Shown: one piece after another, positions 24,106 through 34,432 of the stretch
How positions within the stretch are numbered: the first letter of the stretch is position 1
Layout of the letters: every line of letters begins with the position of its first letter
DNA from: Brachybacterium nesterenkovii
Lineage (GTDB): Bacteria > Actinomycetota > Actinomycetes > Actinomycetales > Dermabacteraceae
Direction: 5' to 3'
DNA: 64,000 nt
NCBI RefSeq assembly: GCF_900163655.1
Contig: NZ_FWFG01000101.1
Location: 1 to 64,000 of the forward strand
Translations under genes and position numbers: made by a program
Notes under the pieces: generated by a model
What the model was told of the DNA's origin: nothing
The model's database searches: none
What the model saw: only the letters and a program-made list of their open reading frames with translations

Positions 24106-25263
24106 TCAGATGCCGAGCCGGGCCAGGCGCACGACGGTCGCGGCGGAGCGCTCGAGGTTCTCGGCGCCCGCCGCGAGCGCGGTCTCCAGATCGACGGCCC
24201 CGGGGACGATCCCGACGAGGGCGCTGACCCCGTGCTCGAGCAGCACATCGGCATCGGCGACCACCCGGCCGGCGAGCACCACGCAGGGGACGCCGGCCGC
24301 CGCGGCCACCCGGGCCACCCCCGCCGGGGTCTTCCCGTCGAGGGTCTGCGCGTCGACGCTGCCCTCGCCGGTCAGCACCAGGTCCGCCCCGCGGACCGCG
24401 CCCGCGAGGTCCGCCGTGCGGCAGACGAGGTCGACGCCGGGCTCCATGAGGGCGCCGAGGAAGGCCATGAGCGCCCATCCCAGACCGCCGGCCGCCCCGG
24501 CGCCCTCCGCAGCGGCCGCCGACGCGGGACCCTTGCCCCCGGCATCGGCGTCCGTCGCCTGCTGCGCCGTCCGTGCCAGGCGGTCGAGCAGGCTGTCCAG
24601 GTCGCGGACCGTGTCCGCGTCGGCCCCCTTCTGCGGTCCGAACACGGCGCTCGCCCCGCGCTCGCCCGTCAGGGGGTTGGTCACGTCGCAGGCGGCGGTG
24701 ATCCGCAGGGACCGTACGGCCGGGTCGAGGCCGCTGAGGTCGATGCGCGCGAGGTCGCGCAGGCCCGCCGGGTGCGGCTCGAGCTCGTGGCCCTCGCTGT
24801 CGAGGAACTGCGCGCCGAGGGCCGCGAGCATGCCCGCGCCGCCGTCGTTCGTGGCCGAGCCGCCGAGGCCGACCACCACCTGTCCGCCCTCGCCCACGTG
24901 CTCGACGGCGGCCAGCAGCAGCTCGCCGACGCCGCGCGAGGAGGAGCGCATGATGTCCCGCTCGCCGGTCTCGACCATGTCCAGGCCCACGGCGCTGGCG
25001 ACCTCGAACGCGGCGATGCCCTCGCCGACGGCGATCGTCCCGCGGGCGGGGCGGCCGAGCGCGTCGTGGACGTCGACGTCGATGACCCGTGCGCCGATCC
25101 CTGCGGCCACGGCCTCGGTGAAGCCCTCGCCGCCGTCGGACATCGGGACCTCGATGCACTCGGCATCGGGCACGACCGTGCGCACGCCGCGCGCCATCGC
25201 GCTCGCGGCCTCGGCGGCGGTCACGGACTCCTTGAACGAGTCGGGGGCCAGGACGATCTTCAT
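24106..25263 (-). CDS. glxK: glycerate kinase (GlxK/GarK family)
   Basis: Phosphorylates D-glycerate with ATP, feeding it into glycolysis; 385 residues, normal for the family. Visible marks are MKIVLAPDSFKESVTAAEAA at the start, VPMSDGGEGFTEAV, VGLGGSATNDGGAGMLAALG, and LTGEGSVDAQTLDGKTPAGVARVA. A loop near residues 240-265 is expanded with Ala/Gly. It stands alone: no glyoxylate carboligase or tartronate-semialdehyde reductase gene is adjacent. A -10-like GATGCT lies 6 bp before the ATG. Confidence 0.93.
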   Translation of the reverse strand: MKIVLAPDSFKESVTAAEAASAMARGVRTVVPDAECIEVPMSDGGEGFTEAVAAGIGARVIDVDVHDALGRPARGTIAVGEGIAAFEVASAVGLDMVETGERDIMRSSSRGVGELLLAAVEHVGEGGQVVVGLGGSATNDGGAGMLAALGAQFLDSEGHELEPHPAGLRDLARIDLSGLDPAVRSLRITAACDVTNPLTGERGASAVFGPQKGADADTVRDLDSLLDRLARTAQQATDADAGGKGPASAAAAEGAGAAGGLGWALMAFLGALMEPGVDLVCRTADLAGAVRGADLVLTGEGSVDAQTLDGKTPAGVARVAAAAGVPCVVLAGRVVADADVLLEHGVSALVGIVPGAVDLETALAAGAENLERSAATVVRLARLGI

Positions 25264-25383
25264 CGTCCGAGCATCTCATGTAGGGGTGGCTCACATCGCA
25301 GCGCCCCGTGTGGCCCGTCACGCCCGCCTCCGGTACGCTAGAACGGCTGCCTCGCGCAGCGATCGTGCGCCTCAGTCGTACGA

Positions 25384-25472
25384 GGAGACGTGGCAGAGCG
25401 GCCGAATGCGCTCCCCTGCTAAGGGAGTAGGCGACCAAAATCGCCTCGGAGGTTCAAATCCTCTCGTCTCCG
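25384..25472 (+). tRNA. tRNA-Ser(GCU)
   Basis: An 89-nt serine tRNA. The acceptor stem GGAGACG pairs with CGTCTCC followed by discriminator G. The anticodon arm is CTCCC-CTGCTAA-GGGAG (anticodon GCT, reading AGC/AGU). It has a long variable arm and a GGTTCAAATCC T-arm. A TACGCT -10-like box lies at about 25334-25339. Confidence 0.97.
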
Positions 25473-25477
25473 CTCGA

Positions 25478-25522
25478 GAAAAGGGCCGTGAACAGGCGAA
25501 ATGCTTGGTCGCGGCCCTTCTT
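25478..25522 (+). terminator. terminator after tRNA-Ser(GCU)
   Basis: AAGGGCCG (25481-25488) pairs with CGGCCCTT (25512-25519), followed by CTTCTTCC. Confidence 0.6.
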
Positions 25523-25896
25523 CCATGCCCGCGTCGGACCCTCTGGAGCAAGAGCGCTGTCGCCTGCGGCCGAGGTCTGCTGATCCGCTCCGCGGAGCAG
25601 GCGCGGATCTGGCGTGCAGGAGCCCCTGCGGGCGTGTCGTCGGCAGGGCGGCCACCGCATGCCGGAGGGATCGACCTCGCCTTCGCTCCGGACCGCACCG
25701 GCGGTGCCGCCGTCCGCCCGTCGGAAGCATCCGCGCACCGGTCCTGACGGCCGCCCAGCATCCGGCCCGCCCCGCCCGTCCTGTGCCCCGGGCGTAGAGT
25801 GGGCGCCGTCCGCTCAGCGCCGATGCGGCTGGTGACGCTGATTCGGCGCCGGTCGCTCGCGCCGCCCTATCCGGCCGAGACGACCCAGGAGGCCCC
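25523..25896. other. intergenic leader region of ppc
   Basis: No gene seen. A small inverted repeat, GCGCCGA (25817-25823) with TCGGCGC (25843-25849), lies 50 bp before ppc. Confidence 0.6.
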
Positions 25897-28728
<2,832 letters not shown>

Positions 28729-28825
28729 GTCGGGAGTCTCCGCGGGGCGGGCTCCCGGGCGTGTCGTCCCCGAGGCGCGTGGTCCCTGGGCGCGTGGTCC
28801 CTGGGCGCGCCGAGGGGAACTCGGT

Positions 28826-28879
28826 TTGTGTCCATTCCCGTGTACAAGCTCAGGCGCATGTACACGGGAATGGACACAA
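28826..28879. repeat. palindromic element IR4 (homologous to IR5)
   Basis: Arms 28826-28845 and 28860-28879 are 20 nt and perfectly complementary (TTGTGTCC then ATTCC then CGTGTAC), with a 14-nt loop. The arm differs from that of IR5 at 30252 mainly in the central few bases. It lies between the ppc stop and the 3' end of the DUF559 gene. Confidence 0.95.
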
Positions 28880-28937
28880 CTCGCGTCAGGGAGGGCGCGC
28901 CTGTCCGAAGGGGGGGCCCCTCTGGACGCGGCGCTCA

Positions 28938-30149
28938 TCAGCGCGCAGGACGCGCTAGACGCGCAGCATGCGCCGGTGGTGCCGTGCCGCGGCCGAGCTC
29001 CGCTCCCGCCGAGCCAGCCCAGTTCGATGCAGGCGGTGCCTCGGCTCCGGCGCGGAGGAAGGAGCGCTGCAGCGCCGAGAGGAATCGCTGGGGCCGGGCG
29101 ATGTCGGCGGCCGTGGCATACCGCAGATCCCAGCCGACGGATGCGGGGGCGTCACGACGGCGCTCGTCCGCGCGCCACTGGTCACGACCGGTCCGATGGT
29201 ATTCGCCCTGGTACTCGATGCCGATCAGCAGGTGCGCATACCCGAGGTCGATGCGGCGGAGGTGCCCGGGGGCGTCGGGGTCGGGCACGACGATGTCCGG
29301 CGTCGGCTCAGGAAAGCCGGCTCGGGTGATGAGCAGGCGCAGGCGGGTCTCCCCGGGCGATGCGACGCGCGGTCGGGCCAGAGCGAGGGCGTTCCGCGCA
29401 GCAGGAGATCCGTGACGCTGCTCGCGCCGTAGGATCTCCCGCATGTCGACGGGCGGCAGGTCCGGGACGGGGCTCGCCTCACCGAGCAGATGGTCGGCCA
29501 CGGCGACGAGGTCGACGAGAGGCAGAGCAGTGCCCAGCTGCCGAAGCACCTCGACGGGGTGCGACACGACCAGGCCCTCGATGGAGACCGTCTGCCCGGG
29601 GTGTGACCGGTGCACGCGGACGCCGGGCCCCGCGCTGTGGGAGCCGCCGGGCGGGACGATGCAGTGCAGCGGGGGAGGGGTCCAGGCAGGCGTGGGCTCG
29701 AACGACGAGGACGCGGCGCGAGGGGACGCGGCAGGCTGGGATGCGGCAGGCTGGGACGCGGCGCGCGGGGACGCGGCAGGCTGGTGGAGCGCCTCGCCGC
29801 GCCGGGCGTCGGGGCTGGCCTCGGGGAGGCGCGACGGGGTGATCCGACCCTGGGTCGTGCGTCGTGTGCGCTCCCCGAGCAGGCCGATGCCGCCGTCGAA
29901 CCACCAGGGCAGGGGAAGGCCGTGCAGGGAGGCGGCCGTGCTGTGGCTGATGACGCGCCCCGGCAGGACATGCGTCTGGAGCCGGTGGCACATCGCGGTG
30001 AGCGAAGCGGGCTGTGCGGTGGGCGTGTAGACGCCGGGGAAGATGCGCGTCAGGTCCGGTCCGGAGAGCCGCTGCGTCGAGACCCCGCGGGCGATCCAGT
30101 CGGCACGGCTCAGGAGTGCCCCGGGCGGGAGAGGGGTTGTGCGCGGCAT
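28938..30149 (-). CDS. AbiEi-like winged-helix / DUF559 nuclease-fold protein
   Basis: A 403-residue protein. The N-terminal part (PGALLSRADWIARGVSTQRL to VFPGVYTP-like, then VISHSTAASLHGLPLP) resembles the winged-helix region of AbiEi-type antitoxins and related actinobacterial proteins. The C-terminal domain (RRIDLGYAHLLIGIEYQGEYHRTG and DERRRD) has the D...E.x.G..H pattern of DUF559, a Vsr-like PD-(D/E)XK endonuclease fold. The centre holds an Ala/Ser/Gln/Pro run encoded by 15-bp repeats (29708-29782). No toxin partner gene is adjacent. Biochemical role unknown. The two homologous palindromes IR4 and IR5 frame the gene. Confidence 0.75.
   Translation of the reverse strand: MPRTTPLPPGALLSRADWIARGVSTQRLSGPDLTRIFPGVYTPTAQPASLTAMCHRLQTHVLPGRVISHSTAASLHGLPLPWWFDGGIGLLGERTRRTTQGRITPSRLPEASPDARRGEALHQPAASPRAASQPAASQPAASPRAASSSFEPTPAWTPPPLHCIVPPGGSHSAGPGVRVHRSHPGQTVSIEGLVVSHPVEVLRQLGTALPLVDLVAVADHLLGEASPVPDLPPVDMREILRREQRHGSPAARNALALARPRVASPGETRLRLLITRAGFPEPTPDIVVPDPDAPGHLRRIDLGYAHLLIGIEYQGEYHRTGRDQWRADERRRDAPASVGWDLRYATAADIARPQRFLSALQRSFLRAGAEAPPASNWAGSAGAELGRGTAPPAHAARLARPAR
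29708..29782. repeat. 15-bp degenerate tandem repeat inside the DUF559 gene
   Basis: Five or so units of GACGCGGCAGGCTGG and variants encode SQPAA/SPRAA repeats on the minus strand, between the N-terminal and nuclease-like domains. Confidence 0.8.
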
Positions 30150-30156
30150 GTCCCGG

Positions 30157-30162
30157 ACGCTA
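30157..30162 (-). promoter_or_regulatory. -10 element, leaderless start of the DUF559 gene
   Basis: On the minus strand TAGCGT lies 7 bp before ATG 30149. IR5 lies about 90 bp further upstream. Confidence 0.5.
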
Positions 30163-30251
30163 CGGCGGAGGGCGGCTGCGCGGGCAGGGGGCGATACGCG
30201 GTGGGGACAACGGGTGCCTGTGGAGGCATGGCGACGCGCGGCCTGCGCACG

Positions 30252-30307
30252 GTTGTGTCCGTTTCCGTGTACATGACGCGCGTCGTGTACACGGAAACGG
30301 ACACAAC
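30252..30307. repeat. palindromic element IR5 (homologous to IR4)
   Basis: Arms 30252-30272 and 30287-30307 are 21 nt and perfectly complementary (GTTGTGTCC, GTTTC, CGTGTAC). The 14-nt centre is itself mostly self-complementary (GACGCGCGTC, 30275-30284), so the element is almost one continuous palindrome. Confidence 0.95.
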
Positions 30308-30376
30308 GCTGCGGGCGGCTCAACGGGGCGCGACCGGGGCGACGGTGGCGCCGACCGGCTCAGCGCGCCCGCAGCG

Positions 30377-32692
30377 TCACCACTCCAGGACGGCCCAGCG
30401 CTTCTTCTTCGCGACCGCGTACAGCCCCAGGTCCGGGGAGACCGCCGACGGCGTGCCGACGAGCTCGAGCCAGGCGGCGTCGGCGTGGGAGTCGCCGTAG
30501 CCGTAGGACTTCTTCAGGTCCGCACCGACGCGGCCGGCGTACTTGCGCAGCCAGTTCGCGCGGGCCTCGTCGACGAGCGGCGGGGTGGCGAGGTAGCCCG
30601 TCATCACCCCGTTCTCGTCCTCGTGCATGTGCGTGGCGACGACCTCGTCGAACAGGTCCGCGAGCGGCTCGACCAGCACGTCGAGCGCGCCCGTCACCAG
30701 CACGGTGCGGTGCCCCGCCCGCCGGTGCTGCTCGATGAGCTCGAGCGCCTCGGGGCGGATCGACGCGCGGATGCGCCGGCCCAGCTCCCCGGCGAGCAGC
30801 TCGCGCAGCTCGGCCGTGCGGAAGCCCTGGTAACGGCGGTTGACGGAGCGGATGAACTCGGAGCGGTCGCGGCTCTCGGCCCGCAGGTAGCCGGGGAGGG
30901 CGCCCGCGAGGTTGCCGATCTCGGCCGGCCACTGGCGGCGCGGCTTCGTGGCCTTCACGACGTCGAGGTACTGCTGGACGATGTTCGTCGCGACGACGGT
31001 CCCGTCAAGGTCGAACACGGCCAGGACGTCGGAGCCCTCGGGCATCGCGGCGGCGGGGCGCTCGGCGCGCGTGCTCAGCGCGGCCTTGCGGCGCGAGTAC
31101 GCCTTGGTCAGCTCCGTGACGGCCGGCAGGTGCAGCTCGCGGAAGTAGGTCTGCCAGTCCAGGTCCGCGATGTCGAAGTCGAAGGCGGCGCGGTCCACGC
31201 CCTCGACGGCGCCGGCGACGCCCTCGGCCGACGTGCCGCCGGCGAGGAACGCGGCGGGCAGCTCCTCGCGCAGGGCGCGCGTGTTCGCATCGTCGAAGAC
31301 CATCTCCGTCTTCGTGTACTGGCGGTACAGGTCGGTGTACTTGCGCAGGCTCGCCAGCCCCGAGGCGTTGCGATGCAGAGTGGAGGTCCAGGTGCGGGTG
31401 CGCCGCGTCGCGGGCAGGCGGGAGACGGCCATCTGGCCGGCCTTCGTCGCGAGCTCCTTGAGGCGGAAGCGGACGTCGACCATCTCGACGGCGGGGAAGT
31501 CCCACTCCGGCACGATCACCGGCTCGCCCTTGTCGTCCTCGAGGGGGTTGTCCACGAAGTAGCCGCGCACGGCCGTGACCATCTCGTGGAACGGCAACGG
31601 GTTGGTGTTGCCGGAGACCACCTGGAAGTAGGCGTCGTCGCCGCGGCGTGACACCGGCTGGGTCGCGAGCGCGACGATCACGTTGACCACGAAGTCGACG
31701 GGGATGATGTCGAGGATCGAGTCGGCCAGGCCCGGGAACTCGGGCAGCAGGCCGCGGCCGTAGGCCATGATCAGCGGGTCGGCGACCTTGTAGCCGTCGA
31801 TCCAGCCCGGGTAGGGGCGGCGCAGCGCCGACTCGATGATCGAGGGGCGCACGAAGGAGACGCGGTGGCCGGAGCCCGCCCACAGGTCCTCGGCGACGCG
31901 CTCGGCCATCGCCTTGGTGAACGTGTAGATGTCGGTCCAGCCGACGGACTGCGCGCGCAGGCGCCCGTAGTCGACGAGGCGGTCGTGGACCCAGCTGCGG
32001 CGCGCGTCCTCCGCGGCGGCGGCCACGGCCTTAGGGCCCATCTTCCCGTCGCGCACGCGAGCCTTGAGCATCTGCGAGCGCAGGGCCTCGGGCAGGCGGG
32101 ACTCGGCGTCGACGCGCTCCCGGGCGGCGAGGGCCGCGTCGTGCTCGGCGCGCCAGTCGACGTCGTGGACGAGCGCGCCCTCCTGGCGCAGGCCCTTGGA
32201 GATGCCGCCGACGTACGCGGTGGAGACGTGGATGACGTGCGGGTCCTGGCCGGAGGCGAGCAGCGCCTCGTAGAGGTTGCGGGCGCCGCCGACGTTGGTG
32301 CGGAAGGCCTCGTCGATCGGCGGGTCGAACGATACCGAGGACGCCGAGTGGATGACGGTGTCGACGTGCTGCGTGATCGGAGGCATGTCCGTGAGATCGC
32401 CCTCGAGGACGTCGACGCGCTCGTCGAAGGCGGCGCGGGCCGTGCCCTCGCCGGCGCGCTCGTCCCAGGAGGCGAAGACGGGCTTGCGCAGGAGGCCCTC
32501 GAGGCGCTTGCGGCCGGTCTGCGCGCCCTTGGGGCGGATCACGACGGTCACCCGCACGCGCGGGAAGCTCTCGAGGAGCGCCTGGAGGACGGCCTGGCCG
32601 AGGAACCCGGTGACGCCGGTCAGCAGGATCTGCTGGTCCGCGGGCGGGGCGGCGGGGGCGACGTCGCTGGTCTGATCAGTGGTCTTCGACAT
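30377..32692 (-). CDS. fatty acyl-CoA reductase (SDR) fused to HAD-IB phosphatase
   Basis: A 771-residue two-domain protein. Residues about 20-450 form an extended SDR of the fatty acyl-CoA reductase / NAD_binding_4 type, with TGVTGFLGQAVLQALL for the dinucleotide, VIHSASSVSFDPPIDEAFRTNV, VSTAYVGG and the catalytic YTFTK (about residues 255-259). Residues about 550-745 are a HAD-IB phosphatase with VFDLDGTVVATN, LVTGALDVLVEPLA and GYGDSHADAAWLE. The first domain should reduce acyl-CoA to fatty aldehyde or alcohol; the second could dephosphorylate a lipid or glycerol-phosphate intermediate (inference). It is divergent from the SDR-PlsC-AGPS genes, with which it likely works in ether-lipid or wax precursor formation. 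Confidence 0.85.
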   Translation of the reverse strand: MSKTTDQTSDVAPAAPPADQQILLTGVTGFLGQAVLQALLESFPRVRVTVVIRPKGAQTGRKRLEGLLRKPVFASWDERAGEGTARAAFDERVDVLEGDLTDMPPITQHVDTVIHSASSVSFDPPIDEAFRTNVGGARNLYEALLASGQDPHVIHVSTAYVGGISKGLRQEGALVHDVDWRAEHDAALAARERVDAESRLPEALRSQMLKARVRDGKMGPKAVAAAAEDARRSWVHDRLVDYGRLRAQSVGWTDIYTFTKAMAERVAEDLWAGSGHRVSFVRPSIIESALRRPYPGWIDGYKVADPLIMAYGRGLLPEFPGLADSILDIIPVDFVVNVIVALATQPVSRRGDDAYFQVVSGNTNPLPFHEMVTAVRGYFVDNPLEDDKGEPVIVPEWDFPAVEMVDVRFRLKELATKAGQMAVSRLPATRRTRTWTSTLHRNASGLASLRKYTDLYRQYTKTEMVFDDANTRALREELPAAFLAGGTSAEGVAGAVEGVDRAAFDFDIADLDWQTYFRELHLPAVTELTKAYSRRKAALSTRAERPAAAMPEGSDVLAVFDLDGTVVATNIVQQYLDVVKATKPRRQWPAEIGNLAGALPGYLRAESRDRSEFIRSVNRRYQGFRTAELRELLAGELGRRIRASIRPEALELIEQHRRAGHRTVLVTGALDVLVEPLADLFDEVVATHMHEDENGVMTGYLATPPLVDEARANWLRKYAGRVGADLKKSYGYGDSHADAAWLELVGTPSAVSPDLGLYAVAKKKRWAVLEW

Positions 32693-32798
32693 GCTGGAGG
32701 CTCCCGGGGACGGTGCTGCGCGATCGCTGACGGACCGCCGCGCGATGCTGCTCGGATGCTGCTCGGGAGTCGCTCCCGGCGCTGGTCAGCGCCGCGCT

Positions 32799-32808
32799 AG
32801 TGTACCGT
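32799..32808. promoter_or_regulatory. overlapping divergent -10 elements
   Basis: On the plus strand TACCGT (32803-32808) is 6 bp before the SDR ATG (leaderless). On the minus strand TACACT (32804-32799) overlaps it by two bases and points to the reductase-HAD gene. One short site could therefore open both directions of the lipid locus. Direct repeats GATGCTGCTCGG lie just beside it. Confidence 0.45.
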
Positions 32809-32814
32809 AGCCGC

Positions 32815-33600
32815 ATGCACAGGGCCCTGATCACCGGTGGCACATCCGGCATCGGAGCCGCATTCGCGACCGCCTTCGCACGCCGCGGCGTGGACCTCGT
32901 CCTGGTCGCGCGGGACGAGAACCGGCTGCAGGAGTCCGCGGCCGCCCTGCGTCGCGAGTACGGCATCGACGTGGAGACCATCGCCGCCGACCTCTCCGAC
33001 CGCGACCACCAGCAGCGCGTGGCCGATCGCCTCGAGGCCGCGGATGCCGAGCACCCCGCGATCGACGTGCTCGTCAACAACGCAGGCTTCTCCGTCCGCA
33101 CCGAGCTGACCAGCGCGGACATGACCGAGCACGACCGCGGCTACGAGGTCATGATGCGCTCGGTGATCCTCCTGTCGGCCGCCGCCGCCCGCGCGATGAC
33201 GGCCCGGCATCAGGGCTGGATCATCAACGTCGGCTCCGTGAGCGCGTTCGTCACCCAGAACAACTACTCCGCGATCAAGTCGTGGGTGAACTCGTACACC
33301 GAGGCGCTCCACGTGCAGCTCGAGGGCACGGGCGTGCAGGTCACGCTGCTCGCCCCCGGCTGGGTCCGCACCGAGTTCCACTCCCGCGCCGGCATCAAGG
33401 GGTCCTCGATCCCCGGCTTCCTGTGGCTCACGCCCGAGCGCCTCGTCGAGGAGTGCCTGCGCGACGTCGCCCGCGGCCGCGCCGTCTCCATCCCCTCCAA
33501 GCGCTTCCAGGTGCTCGTGGCGCTCGCGCGGGTGGCGCCGCGCGCGGCGATCCACCGGGTCAGCTCGGTGCTCTCCTCGCGGCGCAGCAGGGAGCGCTGA
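32815..33600 (+). CDS. classical SDR reductase, candidate acyl/alkyl-DHAP reductase
   Basis: A 261-residue short-chain dehydrogenase. The NAD(P) loop is ALITGGTSGIGAAF (residues 4-17), the structural NNAG is near residue 86, the catalytic Ser is in NVGSVSAF (about 140) and YSAIKSW gives Tyr-Lys (about 151-155). It resembles NADPH-dependent acyl-reductases of the DltE/YqjQ type. In its setting, before a PlsC acyltransferase and an alkylglycerone-phosphate-synthase homologue, reduction of the keto group of alkyl-DHAP is the most economical role (inference); fatty-aldehyde reduction is an alternative. The gene ends 5 bp before the PlsC start. Confidence 0.88.
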   Translation: MHRALITGGTSGIGAAFATAFARRGVDLVLVARDENRLQESAAALRREYGIDVETIAADLSDRDHQQRVADRLEAADAEHPAIDVLVNNAGFSVRTELTSADMTEHDRGYEVMMRSVILLSAAAARAMTARHQGWIINVGSVSAFVTQNNYSAIKSWVNSYTEALHVQLEGTGVQVTLLAPGWVRTEFHSRAGIKGSSIPGFLWLTPERLVEECLRDVARGRAVSIPSKRFQVLVALARVAPRAAIHRVSSVLSSRRSRER

Positions 33601-33605
33601 CGCCG

Positions 33606-34430
33606 ATGGCAGGCTCCGACCAGCGCGGCGCGACCGGCGACGGGACCGCGGCCCGCCCCCCGCAGCCCTCGCTCTCCTCGCCGGCGCGCGCACAGGGCTT
33701 CGACCTGTCCGATGAGCGCCTGGCGGTCTACCGCTCGCGCTGGCGGGCGGGAGTGCGCTGGTTCATCCAGCGCGTCGTCTTCCGCGCGGTGCTGAACTCG
33801 GCGGTCACCCCGAGCGTCGAGGTCCACCGCCGCGTGCGCACCATCCGCGGCCCCTTCGTGCTGGTCTCCAACCACACCAGCCACGTCGACGGGCCGCTGC
33901 TGGCGATCAGCCTCCCGTGGAGCCAGGGCCGACTGCTCTCGACGGGCGTCGCCGCGGACTACTTCTTCCGCGTCTGGCATCGCCGCACGTTCGTGCGCTG
34001 GATGCTCAACGCCTTCCCGATCGACCGCGACGGCTCCCGCAAGAACTCCGGCACGTCCCGGCGCCTGCTGCGCTCGGGCGTGCCGATCCTCGTGTTCCCC
34101 GAGGGCGGGCGCCAGCAGACCGGCGTGATGGGGAGCTTCAAGCCGGGGGCCGCGGCGCTCGCCGCGAACGTGGGCGTGCCCCTCGTGCCCGCCGCGATCA
34201 TCGGCGGCCACGAGGCGATGCCCAAGGGCCGCAACTGGCCCAAGCCGGGGCGCCCGCCGGTGAAGGTCGTCTTCGGCGAGCCGCTCGTGGCCGCCCCCGA
34301 CGAGTCCGTCACCGACTTCAACGACCGCATCCGCGCGGCCGTCGCCGATCTCTACGACACCCACCGCGACGCAGTCCTCGGACCGCGCCCGGCGCCCGCA
34401 CCGGACCCGCACGACAGGAAGGCGGACTGA
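33606..34430 (+). CDS. PlsC-type 1-acyl-glycerol-3-phosphate acyltransferase
   Basis: A 274-residue membrane-associated acyltransferase. The catalytic HX4D motif is in VSNHTSHVDG (about residues 89-94), the glycerol-phosphate-binding motif is FPEGGRQQTG (about 163), and VPLVPAAIIGGHEAMPKG follows. It transfers an acyl chain from acyl-CoA or acyl-ACP to a lysophosphatidate-like acceptor. Between the SDR and AGPS genes it would acylate sn-2 of 1-alkyl-glycerol-3-phosphate, or first acylate DHAP (inference). It follows the SDR after 5 bp and precedes the next gene by 2 bp, so the three genes form one operon. Confidence 0.9.
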   Translation: MAGSDQRGATGDGTAARPPQPSLSSPARAQGFDLSDERLAVYRSRWRAGVRWFIQRVVFRAVLNSAVTPSVEVHRRVRTIRGPFVLVSNHTSHVDGPLLAISLPWSQGRLLSTGVAADYFFRVWHRRTFVRWMLNAFPIDRDGSRKNSGTSRRLLRSGVPILVFPEGGRQQTGVMGSFKPGAAALAANVGVPLVPAAIIGGHEAMPKGRNWPKPGRPPVKVVFGEPLVAAPDESVTDFNDRIRAAVADLYDTHRDAVLGPRPAPAPDPHDRKAD

Positions 34431-34432
34431 CG

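Noticed and set aside
28938-30149. AbiE toxin-antitoxin pair
   Set aside because: Only the AbiEi-like N-terminal part is present, fused to a nuclease-like domain; there is no nucleotidyltransferase toxin (AbiEii) gene on either side.
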